Assembly: GCA_963971425.1 (NCBI GenBank) | Contig: OZ020515.1 | Span: 16,384,291 to 16,448,290, forward strand | DNA length: 64,000 nucleotides | Source of the DNA: Bryoerythrophyllum caledonicum | Lineage: Eukaryota > Streptophyta > Bryopsida > Pottiales > Pottiaceae | Reading direction: 5' to 3' | Shown: one piece after another, positions 54,001 through 64,000 of the stretch | Layout: the number at the start of each line of letters is the position of its first letter | Position numbering within the stretch: the first letter of the stretch is position 1 | Translations under genes and position numbers: made by a program | The notes under the pieces: generated by a model | Told to the model about the DNA's origin: nothing | Seen by the model: the letters and a program-made list of their open reading frames with translations, nothing else | Databases searched by the model: none

Positions 54001-56516
54001 CTATGCCAATGGCAACACAATGATAACACATTTAACAAGTGGCTCTCCCAAATAAAAAATTTCCCACTACACGACTATAATACCTCCATCCACAACATCA
54101 ATAAACTAAAACAATATTATCAAAGGATCTAAAATAAATTCTACTCCAAAATCATTAAAACCCATCACCTCCAAGATCAATTCCAAGACACAAGATCCGT
54201 AACCCCACCAATAATTATCCCACTCCTAAGCATCTATACCACAGAATGTAACCCCAAAAATGATATCCTCACAATCTCAAACACAATCAAAATGGACAAC
54301 AACCTAGCACATCTATATGAAGAAAATGGCCGACACCTACAAACCATTACCACTACTAGACTCCAATGGCTATGGAACCAATACAATATAAAACTACAAA
54401 CACCCACACACATTGAACCAATAACCCAATCATTTAAACTGAATTAATCTGGTAATACCAAAGATACAAATATTGTATCCCAAAAAATAATCCCCTCAAA
54501 AATGCACAATACACAATATCCACCCCCATCCTAGACTCACTAATATCATCCATTGACAAAGAACAATCATACTTCTCCTCCCATTTCACATGCTCCACCA
54601 AACTACAAAAATTTTACTCCCCATTTGAAAGAGACAAAATATTTGGATCCCTGGGGAAAGCCTTTGACCACAAATGGATTGGTAATGGTATAGCACACCC
54701 CCACAACGAAGATGAAACACAACAAGCACTACACTAGGCACGCCTTGCTGCCAATATTGACCCAAACCACACATCTACACTCATCATTACCCCAGATAAA
54801 AACTGGTACCAAAACTTCAAACAACAAGTAAGCCCATTCCCAGACTCTCATATCATTGCTTTATTTGAAGCAGATTCAATACCATATGAAGAACCCACTA
54901 TTCAACATGAACTAAAAAAGCCTCGAATGGAACCATCCACACTACAAATAATATGTGTCTACCACCAAAATCAAACCCTTGACACCCAAGAACAACTTCA
55001 AGAACTTACCTCCATAGCAAAAACTCTAAACATATACCGGCTATACACAAAGGTAGCCCCACCAACACCTATACAATCACCCGTCAACAGAAACAAAAAA
55101 TGGTCAAAACTAAATCACAGCAACAACACACTAGATTACACCTTAACACCCCCACCCCTACCAGACTACCATACTACCACCTCACCAAAATTTGACCCCG
55201 CATATAGCTACTATACCGATGGCTCCTTCAAACCACTTGAACAAATTAGCCTGGGTAACTGGCACAGAGAAAAAGCCGGCTATGGAATATACAATTCTAG
55301 GAAAGAAATCAAATTAGCCAAAAGACTTCATGGACTACAAAATATCCTCAGAGCATAACTCATGGCCATCCACAAAACACTGGAAATCATCACAACAAAA
55401 TACAACAATGAACCAACGCACATATTCACAGACTGCATTAACGCACTATATTTATTAAACACCCAAATAACACACCCTACCCTGCACAATAGCCACCCCG
55501 ACCAAATCATACTAGAATAAATGGTCCAAATGATACTAAAATGAAGACAAATCACAACCCTCTACAAAGTTCGAGCCCATGCTAATATTGATGGTAACGA
55601 ACAAGCAGATAAACTAGCAATAGAGGGCCGTGAAAAATCATACAAAAATGCCAAAGATCCACATGAACATGCCCACGCCACCCCGTACTACTTCCAAAAA
55701 GATGATTGGCTCTCCAAAGAAGACACCCCCGATAAAGGCCCGATAAAATTCTTGAACAAATACCTCAAAAAACAAGACCTATATAACAACCTTGACACAA
55801 TCTCAGACAACTTCTCTAACGTAGAAAAATGGACTAGTAACAACAACATAGACAATGAACTCTCGACAAATTTTTGGAAAAACCCCATCATCACCAACTC
55901 ACAAATCACATGCCTTATCAAATTCTATATAGGAAAATACATGGGAACCGCCCAAAGACAACTCTTCTTTGGAATAGAAAGATTCCCATCCATAACATGC
56001 CCAATATCCACTTCCATGGATCCCGACACATGGCTACATGTTCTTCTTAGATGTCATAACCACCACATACACGCCTTAATTGTTAAAAGACATAAGAAAG
56101 CTGTTTGGGAAACCCGTAAATTAATCACCTCCCATAACAAATCGAGATGTCTTATCCTCATGAATGCCGGCACCTTTAATAACAACCCACAAGAAAATAC
56201 GGTGCCACCATGGCTACTCTCATGTACATGTGAAACTCAACGGTGCCACTGCAATGCTCGACTCAAACCGGACATACTCTGCATTAGAGGCCTACCATAC
56301 AATGACCCCCCATCCGACCACATAAATCAAGATTACACCATTCAATTCATCGAATTTATATATATTAATGACACATTCTCCCCAGAAACAATCGAAAACA
56401 AAATCTGTAAATACCAACCCCTTACTGATGATATCACTATTCTCGGATGGAACTTGGATCCCCCTTCTTGTAATCACAGCTGGCGCTCGTGCCACCACCT
56501 TTATCCCATCTATTAA
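51006..56516 (+). pseudogene. LINE ORF2: reverse transcriptase and RNase H, decayed
   Basis: The first recoverable frame runs 51,016-53,790 with several stops. It starts with what may be the last part of an endonuclease (ILISRTPLITNNDTTRILYL). A linker follows, then RT motifs SILSNHRLIALANTIYKLYT, SQEGFRAERSTSRQ, YIDFKNAFGSIDH, QGDTLSPYLF and AAYIDDLTTI (YIDD where YADD is usual). A frameshift lies between 53,790 and ~54,520. The second frame carries RNase H at 55,206-55,640 (YYTDGSF, IFTDCINALYLL, VRAHANIDGNEQADKLA), then CPIS-x-n-DPDTWLHVLLRCHN and HALIVKRHKKAV, a C-terminal Cys/His region, to the stop at 56,516. Most of the endonuclease is missing. Inactive. Confidence 0.85.
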
Positions 56517-57399
56517 AACCCTAGAAGATACCTTCAAAATTCTTATTGATACAATTACAAACACTTTCAAAAATATTATCATCATTGCATAATGTTATGT
56601 CCATCCTTCTACATAAATACAAAATTGAAAACAACCAAGCCCTTCCCGATACACAAGACCCCCCATAAAAATTACCACTTTACTTTATTTTTATCCGTGG
56701 CATGCGAAACACACCCTCCCCCCATCTTTCCCTCCTCTCCTTTTTCTCTCTTCTCTCTCTCCTCCCCCCCTCCCTCCTCCCTTGTTACTCTTTTGATCGG
56801 TTGATTTGTGGTTTTCTGGCTACTGGTCACATAATGTCTACCCTCGAAAGGGGGAAGTGGTTCCAGCTCACTAATTCCTTGTTTGATGGGCATGGTCTTG
56901 GTAGTGGAACAAATAGACACTTCATTCACGCCGGCTTCCTTCGGAGACCGACTTTCTGCTTCTTCTTAGAGAGAAAACCGCGAAAGAGGGGAAATGGAAG
57001 TTCAAGTGCGAGGTTGTACGAGGTTCCGATCAGCGGCACCGTAGCAGCACCGCCCTTCAACATACGCCGCGGTCGAGCGGCAGAGGGTGGCAAGACCGCG
57101 GCAGTTCCGCGGCATCTATCACTTCCGCGGGCGACCCAGAGCTCCCCCGGGACATCTCCTCCGACCCACCGTTTCAAGAGCCTCAATCCGAGCACCGCCC
57201 ACGACGATTGATACCCGACTTACTGTTGTGACACTGTGTAATACCCGTGTAATACCTGCCAGATACCTAGGCATGCATATTGTGGCACAGACAAGAATAC
57301 AATGTTGCTCGCAGCAAGCCCTTATTCCAGCGTTATCTCACGTATCAGCATCGCCATCGCCATCGCCATCGCCATCGCCGCGGCTTCGTCGTACCTCCG
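56517..57399. other. LINE 3' flank and upstream region of the 47-residue gene
   Basis: The LINE 3' end lies somewhere before ~56,690. A pyrimidine-rich tract (CCTCCCCCCCTCCCTCCTCC, 56,760-56,785) follows. 56,882-56,955 resembles 62,278-62,345. From ~57,000 the DNA is GC-rich, and (GCCATC)n at 57,350-57,378 lies just before a donor site at 57,400, suggesting a non-coding first exon. Confidence 0.45.
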
Positions 57400-57861
57400 G
57401 TGAGTTTTTGGCTTCTGTTGTCCCTCCGACGAATGTCTTTTTGCAATATGCTTCGCGTTTGTTGTTTTCGTCTTGGTTGGAAATTTCTCGCGTTCTCTTG
57501 CTTGTCGCGATCTGCGGAGTGATTTGGGGTTCCGGAAGGCGCTCTTTGAGTTTGATCTCACTTAGGGAGAGATTTTCATGGTTTTTGGTGAATTTAGTGT
57601 TTGTGTAGGTAGTTGGTCAAGGAAACTGTCGTGGCTGGTTTTTTGTTGAGGTGTTTGTGCTAGTATTGAGGTTTTGTTGATGTTATCGGGCGCGTCGTGG
57701 CATGCTGAATTAGAGCTGTGAGATGTTTTGACGGTTTAGGTTTGAATTAGGGTTTGTTGTCTGCTTGTGGAGAAAAATGCGAGTGATGTTGATTGTGTTT
57801 TTTGCTTCTGAGATTTTTTTGGCTAATTTTATTGAATAGGTGTTGCTTTTGAGGAGTAAGA

Positions 57862-58100
57862 ATGATTTCCGCGAGATGGAATATGGCCGTCGGCCCGGTT
57901 ATCTTTGTGGCGGGCGCTTTCGCGGCTGTTGTTGCAGCTACTGTGGCTACCGAGGTATGTGATCTTGTTTCTTTTTTCCATGCGTCTTCCCGTTTCATTC
58001 CGTTGCTTATGTGCTGATTGTATTCGATATTCTTGGTTATGCTTTGCAGTTTAGTGGCAGCAAGCAGGAGAAAGTTGCAGTAGAAAAGGTTAGATCCTGA
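57862..58100 (+). CDS. 47-residue single-pass membrane protein, spliced
   Basis: Two coding exons are inferred: 57,862-57,954 and 58,050-58,100, joined in phase 0 across a 95-bp GT-AG intron (GTATGT...TTTGCAG). An upstream intron, 57,400-57,839 (GTGAGT...GAATAG), would separate a GC-rich non-coding first exon. The product begins MISARWNMAVGPVIFVAG, has one hydrophobic Ala/Val-rich segment at about residues 9-30, and ends with a charged KQEKVAVEKVRS tail. Such small proteins are often subunits of organelle membrane complexes, but no family was recognised. Support: clean splice signals, GC-rich promoter side, and hydrophobic and charged halves falling either side of the intron. A longer alternative product is not excluded. 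Confidence 0.6.
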
Positions 58101-59517
58101 AGCTCTGGACGAAGGATGGATCGGGCTCGATATTGTGGAACATTGCTGGCACTTTGTTCACTAGTTGCCGTGGCCATGCCTTAGGAATTATCTTGTACAT
58201 GCAATAAGCCACGATTTATGGCAATTTAGTTACAATTGTGAACTGCTCCTCTTCTGACTCTCGTGAATCACCTGCTTTTGCTTTTATCTTGTGAGATTGT
58301 GAGAGGATTTTGGTGCGGTACATGAGTTGAAAACTTCTTTGATATTCATGTTCCGTTTGTGTCCTGAATTTTTGTTCATGTTTTGAAGTTTCTGATTGTT
58401 GTACATGAGGTTCAAACACGGACAGATTCACTCCTTCAGCAGCTAAGCTGGTAAGCTTTGGATTTCCTTGCGGTGTTGTGCTTGGTGCATGCACACGTCC
58501 CTTGAATACCGCATTGTCGTGGATCCACTTAGAACTTGGGTGACTGAATATATGATTCACTTGACTTGTACAGAATGACACTACAGTGTGAACACCGCCG
58601 TACGCTGTGGGGGGGAGCATTCACATGCAAGGGCGTCCGATTTTGCTTGTTATTTGATGTCCCAACAGCGAAGTTCTGTGTAAATGCGGAACGTAGAATT
58701 ACATGTCTCACCTTGAGCCTGGAAGTTGCCTATATGACCTCGTCTCCGTGAGTCAGTTGGCCCTTCCAACAACATTGGGCTCAGTACGTGTCTGGGCTAA
58801 TCAGAAGCTCATTTGATGGAGACGGAGACCGAGTCTGCACTAGATCTAGCCCATGAACTTGCGAGGACTAATTATCCGGGAATGCGTTTGAATTGACCGT
58901 GTTAACCTGTTGGCACAATCGTTATTCGGCAACAGTTACTAAACCATGAGAGAGTGCCTTTCCATTCATGCGTGCCAGTCTGGCATTCAAATTGGAAATT
59001 CCTGTCGTGAGCACGGTATTCAGGTGTGTATACTGTCTTTGATATCTATTGCATTTTGATCGGATTCAATTCCGTAGGAGAAGTAACACCTGTTGTTGCC
59101 TACCTGGCCTGTTTGGCAATATCAACTTCACAATGTTGTGTGGTTTTTCTGTGCAATCAGGTGCCAAATGCCAAGTGATAAGACATTGGGAGGAGGAGAC
59201 GATGCATCCAACACCTTCTTTAGTGAAACAAGAGCCGGAAAGCACGTACCTCGCTGTGTGGTCTTTGCCTCACGGGAAGCACGCACCTCGCTGTCTTTGC
59301 CTCACTTCACAATCAACTCTAATTAATCATTTAATTTTCCGAAGTCTCTGAAATGCAGTTATTTGTCAATCGTAATTAAATTAGAATCGAGGCACATCAG
59401 TAACTAGCTGAGCACCTACCTAGAGTTCCATGTCCAGTGTCAATGCTCCCATGAGTCTGCAGGATATGGTCTTCATTTGCAAATTGTTTCTCTGACGTTG
59501 ATTTTTTGATTGATCCA
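58101..59517. other. no gene seen
   Basis: The first ~250 bp should include the 3' untranslated region of the 47-residue gene. Elsewhere there is only a two-copy repeat near 59,245-59,310 (CACCTCGCTGT...TTTGCCTCAC, ~37-bp spacing) and no convincing frame. Confidence 0.45.
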
Positions 59518-60230
59518 GTGGGGAAGGAGACTGAACCTGGCCCTGGACAGAATTCGGAATCTGGCGGACATGTGCACGGGTTTGCAGGGGTTCCTCGTTT
59601 TCCATGCTCGGGCCTCGGTTCCTTGCTTCTGGAGAGACTGTCGGTCGACTACGGCAAGAAGTCCAAGCTGCCTATGGGCATCTTCCCGAGCCGACAAGTT
59701 TCGGATGCCACAGTGGAGCCTTACAACAGCGTCCTGTCGTGCCACTTCCCCTTGGGACACACCGATGTGTCCATGTACGACAACGTGGCCCTCTACGACG
59801 TGTGCCGCTGGAATTTGGACATTGAGCGCCCGACTTGCACCAACTTGAATCGACTCATCACCCAGGTGGTTCCATTCCCATACCATTGTCAATTATCCCT
59901 TAAGCCCTCATGACGACAAAAGCGTCCATAGCTCATTAAATCTCAAATGAATCGCTAGAAACTTCTAGAAATCTTTGTAGTGGCTGAAAACTATCACATA
60001 AACGTGCCCTACATGTTCATACACTTCATCCTTTTGCATGTTTCTGCTTCGAAACGATGAGGTAGCCTCTGATTTCTGATATAATGTTGAACTCGTTGCC
60101 AGGTGCTGTCGTCATTGATAAACTCTCTTCGATTCGTTAGCGCCCTCAACATGGACCTGACAAATTCTCAGACGAACTGGTGCCGTATCCTCGTATCCAC
60201 TTCATGCTGTCCTCGCACGCGCCCGTCAAT
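59518..60230 (+). pseudogene. alpha-tubulin pseudogene fragment
   Basis: Recognisable alpha-tubulin from about residue 107 to 275. The first exon fragment is 59,518-59,865: VGKE, frameshift, [20 protein letters not shown], then a deletion of the VGGGTG glycine loop region with another frameshift, [34 protein letters not shown] and [13 protein letters not shown]. An intron at 59,866-60,102 (GTGGTT...TTGCCAG) keeps the position after Gln. Exon 2 is 60,103-60,230: VLSSLINSLRFVSALNMDL, a one-base deletion near 60,175, then in another frame LVPYPRIHFMLSSHAPVN. Loss of the GTP-binding glycine loop and three frameshifts make it non-functional. The retained intron shows a duplicated, not retro-copied, gene. 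The N- and C-terminal thirds are absent. Confidence 0.9.
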
Positions 60231-60392
60231 TCTCTTAATAACATCACTTATAGCCGGTTATAACATCACTTATGAATTCAGTGGTCAATTCATAAGTCTA
60301 AAGACATGCTATATTTCCTCTCTAGAATCTAAGAAATGCATAGAAGTGAGTGATATTGGGTCCCTCGTTAGTTTTGGGTTGTTTTACTTTAA

Positions 60393-60678
60393 CCCTTTAA
60401 GGCCTATGAGCTTGCGAGGCTTGGAAGAATCTACGAGATCCGTAGATCATGCAAAACATCATTTATACAATGAGTACATTTCATCGTTACCCCACTTCAG
60501 TGAAATCACTGTAGTTTGCCAATGCCTGCATCAATTTTGGTGGTGTCAATTTCAATAGATGCTCCTTTTGCTCTACCTATAAGTTTTCCTCAAATTATCC
60601 TCAGAGGTGACCTGTAGTACTTGCTAAAGAGGTTAATGTGCCCAAACGACCTAAAAATGTATGTTAGGCCTTAAAGGA
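60393..60678. mobile_element. TTAA-flanked MITE, 286 bp
   Basis: TTAA (60,389-60,392) and CTAA (60,679-60,682) flank inverted ends CCCTTTAAGGCCTA / TAGGCCTTAAAGGA. The termini match the 123-bp element at 37,325. It lies ~160 bp after the tubulin fragment. Confidence 0.65.
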
Positions 60679-60682
60679 CTAA

Positions 60683-61536
60683 AGAAGCACTAGTGCGGAC
60701 AAAACTCCTAAATGACACCCAACCCTATTCAATGTTCATATGCACTCCTAAAACCCTTGAGATGGAAAAGTAATTCCGTATTACTATGGTGTATCCCTCA
60801 TATTGACAAATTAAGCAATGTTCATATAAGGAGAATCCAAGTAATGATAAATTTATTTTTTAGTCATAGCCAATAGAATTACAATCCCAATGCATTTGAT
60901 TTCATATTTTTCCAATGAAAATTGAATTAGTTATGAGTTTTCAAAGTGTGTTGTCATGTTTAGTCTATTTCCGCCTCTAAGTACCCCGTTTAAGGACCGA
61001 CCAAAAGTTAGGGGTCTTGACCAATATAAGCCTTAATCTGGAGGTGAAAAGAGTGAATGGGCTGAAATGAGGTGTATGTGGGGTGGAAATGAGACCAAAT
61101 ATAGAATGGCAGTGATAAGAAGGTGGCGGTGATGGGCTGGACTACCTTAGAGCATCCTCAATGCATCCCCTAGATAAGTCCTTGCCACTGAACTTTTCAA
61201 GGTTAGAACCAAACCTTGAGCTAATTCACCCATATACAAACGTTGAACATTTCAGGACTAGCTAAGTTTGGCCTTCTAAATGCTACATTTGCCACCCTTT
61301 CAGAGCCCTGATAATTTCTTTGAGAACGAAAGAGCCAAAACTTTAGGCACTGAATCGGTTCTTATTGTGAGGTCTTGCTGCCACGTCGGAAGTGAAACAA
61401 CTATTTAGGGTGTGAAGCGCCTATAGAGGGTCGTGGTGCATTGCTCCATCCTTCCCCACATTCTGCTCGTGCTCGTTACAACTCATTAAATATTGTTGTT
61501 CAGGGTGGATAATGTGTGTGTGCATTGATGATGCCC
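60683..61536. other. no gene seen
   Basis: AT-rich to mixed sequence without a supportable frame or clear repeat boundary. Confidence 0.45.
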
Positions 61537-61540
61537 TTAA

Positions 61541-62263
61541 CCCTTAAACGTCCGGGCGACCAAAATCTGGTTGATGGAAGAATGTAAAATGCTCCCACGT
61601 GATGACAAAACATTAGTTTTATCCAAGTTTTTGTGAAGGTATTGTCAATGAGTACATGTACCACATGCACTGTAGGTACCCTTCATAGAATGTGTAACTT
61701 TTTCTCTGAACAAGAAAATGTTTGTGACATGGAACTCAACATAGTGTATTTTAGAAACTTCTAGCTTTAGCTCTAAATCTGAATTTGAGTCATTAAAATG
61801 ATATTTTTTGAAATTGAGTCCAACTAATGAAATGAATTTTATCAAATCTAGTTTCCAATCCAATTTGAAAATTTGAAAAATAAATAAAATTGAGTAAGTT
61901 ATTGCAATTTGAATTTTGGGCCTATTACCATGGATGACCAATTTTCTAATTTTAGCTGAACACGGAAGTTTCATCTACACCACAAGTTTCAGCACAATAA
62001 TGTACACCTTCACTGAAATTATCATTTTTTAAAAGCAAAATTTGTATATGATATGAATATTCTTCAAATTTTCTTTAGAAAATCACAATTATTTGATTTT
62101 TCACAAAAAAATCTTGTGTTTTCTGTGACATGACCAAAACATGTGGTGCCATCTCTGAAAAATAAAATAAAAATATTTCCGCTTATATTTGATGAAGAAT
62201 TAGAGCACATGGTAGAATGAAAATTGGGATTGATGCCACGATCATAGCTCTGTTCTATAAGGG
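61541..62263. mobile_element. possible TTAA-flanked element, 723 bp
   Basis: TTAA at 61,537-61,540 and 62,264-62,267 flank short inverted ends CCCTTA / TAAGGG. The left end CCCTTAAACGTCCGGGCGAC resembles a solitary terminus at 37,494. The interior is AT-rich with no gene. The terminal repeat is short, so the pairing is tentative. Confidence 0.45.
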
Positions 62264-62945
62264 TTAATCCTTTGTCTGGTGGGCATGAACTTAGTGGTAG
62301 AACGAACAAACACTCTAGACATGCCAGCCTCCACTGGAGACCATACTACTTCTTCACACGCACCCCCTAAACCAAGACTGCCTACCCAATTAACAAATGT
62401 AACCTTCCTAAAGATAATCCGCATGTAAGATTTGGAAGGTGGAGTGCGTTTCTGATAAGCTTCAGCTGCAACTTCGCCTTCATCGCCACTTCCGCTTGCG
62501 GCCTTTCCAGCAACCATCCCCATCCCTTGCTAAACCCCTCCCATTTCAAGTGCATTTCCACTGATTTTATCTCAAGATTACACCGGTGCGCAAAACCTGA
62601 ATTTCACGATATCGGGAATATCACCTGTCATGAATTGTTAGGGTTTGGACGAGGAGGTGCCAGAATTGATGACGAGTTGTAGGTTCTAGTGTTCAATCAT
62701 CAGGATTTGGAAGAAAGGTTGAAGAGGACCAGAATTGGGGCGGAAATCCTAAGATTCAGGAGGAGAGTTGCAAGTTCTATCGTTCAATCATCAGGATTTG
62801 GAAGTGTAGCGCGTTGGAGGGAGCAGAATTGGAGCAGAGTTGGGAGATTAAGAGGACGAGTCGCAGGTTCTCATCGCAATTTGGGAGGACAACAGCACGT
62901 CCAAGAGCTCGGAAGCACCAGAATCGTGTGTTTTCTGGGGGGTTG
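62264..62945. other. upstream region of the LEA_2 gene
   Basis: 62,278-62,345 resembles 56,882-56,955. Further right, GTTCAATCATCAGGATTTGG occurs at 62,691 and 62,782 (91-bp tandem duplication, likely in the leader). An in-frame open stretch precedes the chosen start of the LEA_2 gene. Confidence 0.45.
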
Positions 62946-63551
62946 ATGGGGTACGCGGGGTCAGAGGAGCGGCCGCCGATCGTAGTGCAAGAGGTCCGGT
63001 ATTACCTGGTCCCCCCGGACGCAATCCACGACCTTCCGCTCTACCGGCCGCGCAGACACGCCGCTGCCCTGACGCTCTGGACGATCCTCGCCCCGATCCT
63101 CGTCTTCTTCACCTGCCTCCTGCTCGCAGCATCCGCCTTCCTCTTCTGGCCCGCCCAGCCTGAGGTCGAGCTCCAGCACTGGCGCCTCAACGGCATCGCC
63201 TTCGACACCAAGGAGGCCCATCATTCCATCCTGCCCGTGGTGTACCTCAACGTGAGCCTGGACGTGGTGCTGCAGATCGAGAACCCCAATTTTGTGGGGA
63301 TCGACTACGAGTTTCTGCAGGTGGAGGTGCTGTACCGGGGCTCATACCTCGGGGACGCGAAGCTGCGCGGCGGCCGGATCGTGGCACGCGGGACCGTGCT
63401 CGTGCCCGCCGTGCTTAACCTCGAGGCCAGAGAGATCATCGAGAGCGCCGCGGAGTTGCTCGCGGATCTTGCGCGCGGAGAGGTGCCGTTGACGACGCAT
63501 ATCAAGATCGTTGGCGATGTGGATCTCCGCGTCGTCCGGTCGCACATTGAT
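62946..63551 (+). CDS. LEA_2 / NDR1-HIN1-like membrane protein, 5' exon (partial)
   Basis: This is the first coding exon of a gene that continues beyond the window: 202 codons from ATG 62,946 to a GTGAGT donor at 63,552. The frame is open further upstream; this ATG is preferred because the tail MGYAGSEERPPI fits the family. Residues 1-38 are cytosolic, with VVQEVRYYLVPPDAIHDLPL. A single transmembrane segment spans ~41-67 (LTLWTILAPILVFFTCLLLA). The start of an LEA_2 (WHy-type) domain follows, with LNVSLDVVLQIENPNFVGID, YRGSYLGDAKL and PLTTHIKIVGDVDL. Such proteins sit in the plasma or endoplasmic membrane and several act in defence or stress responses. The specific role here is unknown. Confidence 0.85.
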
Positions 63552-64000
63552 GTGAGTCACGTCTGGAGTAGGGTTTCGGGTCAGAACTTCTTGGTTTGGA
63601 CTGGGTTTTCGGGTCAGGTTTTCTGGTTTGGATTAGGGTTTTCTGGTTAATCTTCTGGTTTGAATTTTGTTTTTCTGGTTTGGATCAGGTTTTTGTGTTA
63701 AGATTTCTTGGTTTGAATCAGGTTTTCGGATTCGGTTTTCTTGGTTTCGATGGGGTTTTCCGGTTTGGATTAGGTTTTTCTGGTCAGTTTTTCTGGTTTG
63801 CATCTAGTTTTTCTGGTTTGGATCAGGTTTTCGTGTGAAGATTTCTTGGTTTGGATGAGATTTTCGGGTTCGGTTTCTTGGTTTGGATTTTGGTTTTTGC
63901 GATAGTTTTTTTTGGTTGGGGTTATGTATTCTGACTTCAATTTTGTGAACTGGAAAGCATGAAATCCAGGTGGAGAAGTAGGTTTTACTGTTGAAAGATG
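63552..64000 (+). repeat. TTTTCTGGTTTGGAT minisatellite in the LEA_2 intron
   Basis: From about 63,580 to 63,900 the presumed intron is built from irregular repeats of GGTTTTCTGGTTTGGATYAG and relatives at ~20-25-bp spacing. The frame happens to stay open for ~30 codons past the donor, giving FWFGLGFSG-type peptides, but the repeat structure and GTGAGT favour an intron. The acceptor is not in the window. Confidence 0.65.

Larger units (their letters stand above)
46870..56690 (+). mobile_element. large decayed LINE with RNase H
   Basis: In order: a tandem-repeat-rich leader, ORF1 (49,216-50,598), an AC/AT microsatellite, and a long ORF2 remnant with endonuclease tail, reverse transcriptase, RNase H and a C-terminal Cys/His region. 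Both outer limits are estimates; no poly(A) tail or target duplication was recognised. The plus strand of ORF2 is strikingly poor in G (one G in 54,061-54,120). RNase H in a LINE fits I-like or some plant L1-like lineages; the clade is not settled here. Confidence 0.75.

Noticed and set aside
57280-57522. Frames through the (GCCATC)n stretch as an exon-coded protein
   Set aside because: Products are simple His/Arg or Ser/Pro repeats; the GTGAGT donor and the downstream ATG fit a non-coding first exon better.
1-64000. Canonical tRNA, rRNA, CRISPR array or bacterial-type operon
   Set aside because: None was recognised; spliced genes, LTR/LINE/Tc1 elements and SINE-like boxes show a plant nuclear genome.

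Overview
The window is nuclear DNA of a land plant, probably a seedless one; this is inferred from gene content and no lineage is proven. The supporting genes are a three-exon phi-class glutathione S-transferase, a GRP7-type glycine-rich RNA-binding protein, a plant-type alpha-tubulin pseudogene and an LEA_2/NDR1-like membrane protein. All have short GT-AG introns or none, and they sit as small GC-rich islands in AT-rich, transposon-filled sequence. Most of the window is mobile DNA in various states of decay.

Layout. 1-5.3 kb: a decayed unknown gene, a 113-bp tandem array and a 2.0-kb solo LTR (target duplication ATAAT). 5.3-10.1 kb: a decayed minus-strand gene of an unknown repeated family (A1). 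10.1-13.3 kb: an R3-family repeat, the intact GSTF gene and a hairpin MITE. 13.4-23.8 kb: decayed minus-strand genes of unknown families (C, B1, B2, B3), most with a degenerate GGGCGCGTAC minisatellite just upstream; B3 also carries a RING-like cysteine cluster. 23.9-26.6 kb: a Tc1/mariner element with ~580-bp inverted repeats. 26.7-31.9 kb: a kinase-like pseudogene split by a 3,570-bp element (A2), whose removal restores the reading frame. 32.0-37.1 kb: a minisatellite and a decayed Copia element. 37.3-43.6 kb: TTAA-flanked elements, the glycine-rich RNA-binding protein gene, a tRNA-like SINE and R3 repeats. 44.6-46.6 kb: a second solo LTR of the same family (target duplication ACTAC). 46.6-56.6 kb: a large decayed LINE with repeat arrays, ORF1, a microsatellite, reverse transcriptase and RNase H. 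57.2-58.1 kb: a spliced gene for a 47-residue membrane protein. 59.5-60.2 kb: the alpha-tubulin pseudogene. 60.4-62.3 kb: two TTAA-flanked elements. 62.9-63.6 kb: the first coding exon of an LEA_2 gene that runs off the right edge.

Host genes that look functional are GSTF (+), the glycine-rich RNA-binding protein (-), the 47-residue protein (+) and the LEA_2 gene (+, partial). No operon-like linkage exists among them.

The least explained content is families A and B with their GC-rich upstream minisatellites. Element A2 has good evidence of being a discrete mobile unit (TGTCGGAAC inverted ends, near-perfect 5-bp duplication, interrupted gene), yet it encodes no recognisable transposase or reverse transcriptase. 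It is either a coding-capable giant solo LTR or an undescribed inverted-end element. Many stop codons in the decayed genes look like C-to-T changes at CAG, CGA or CCA, as expected of methylated transposons.
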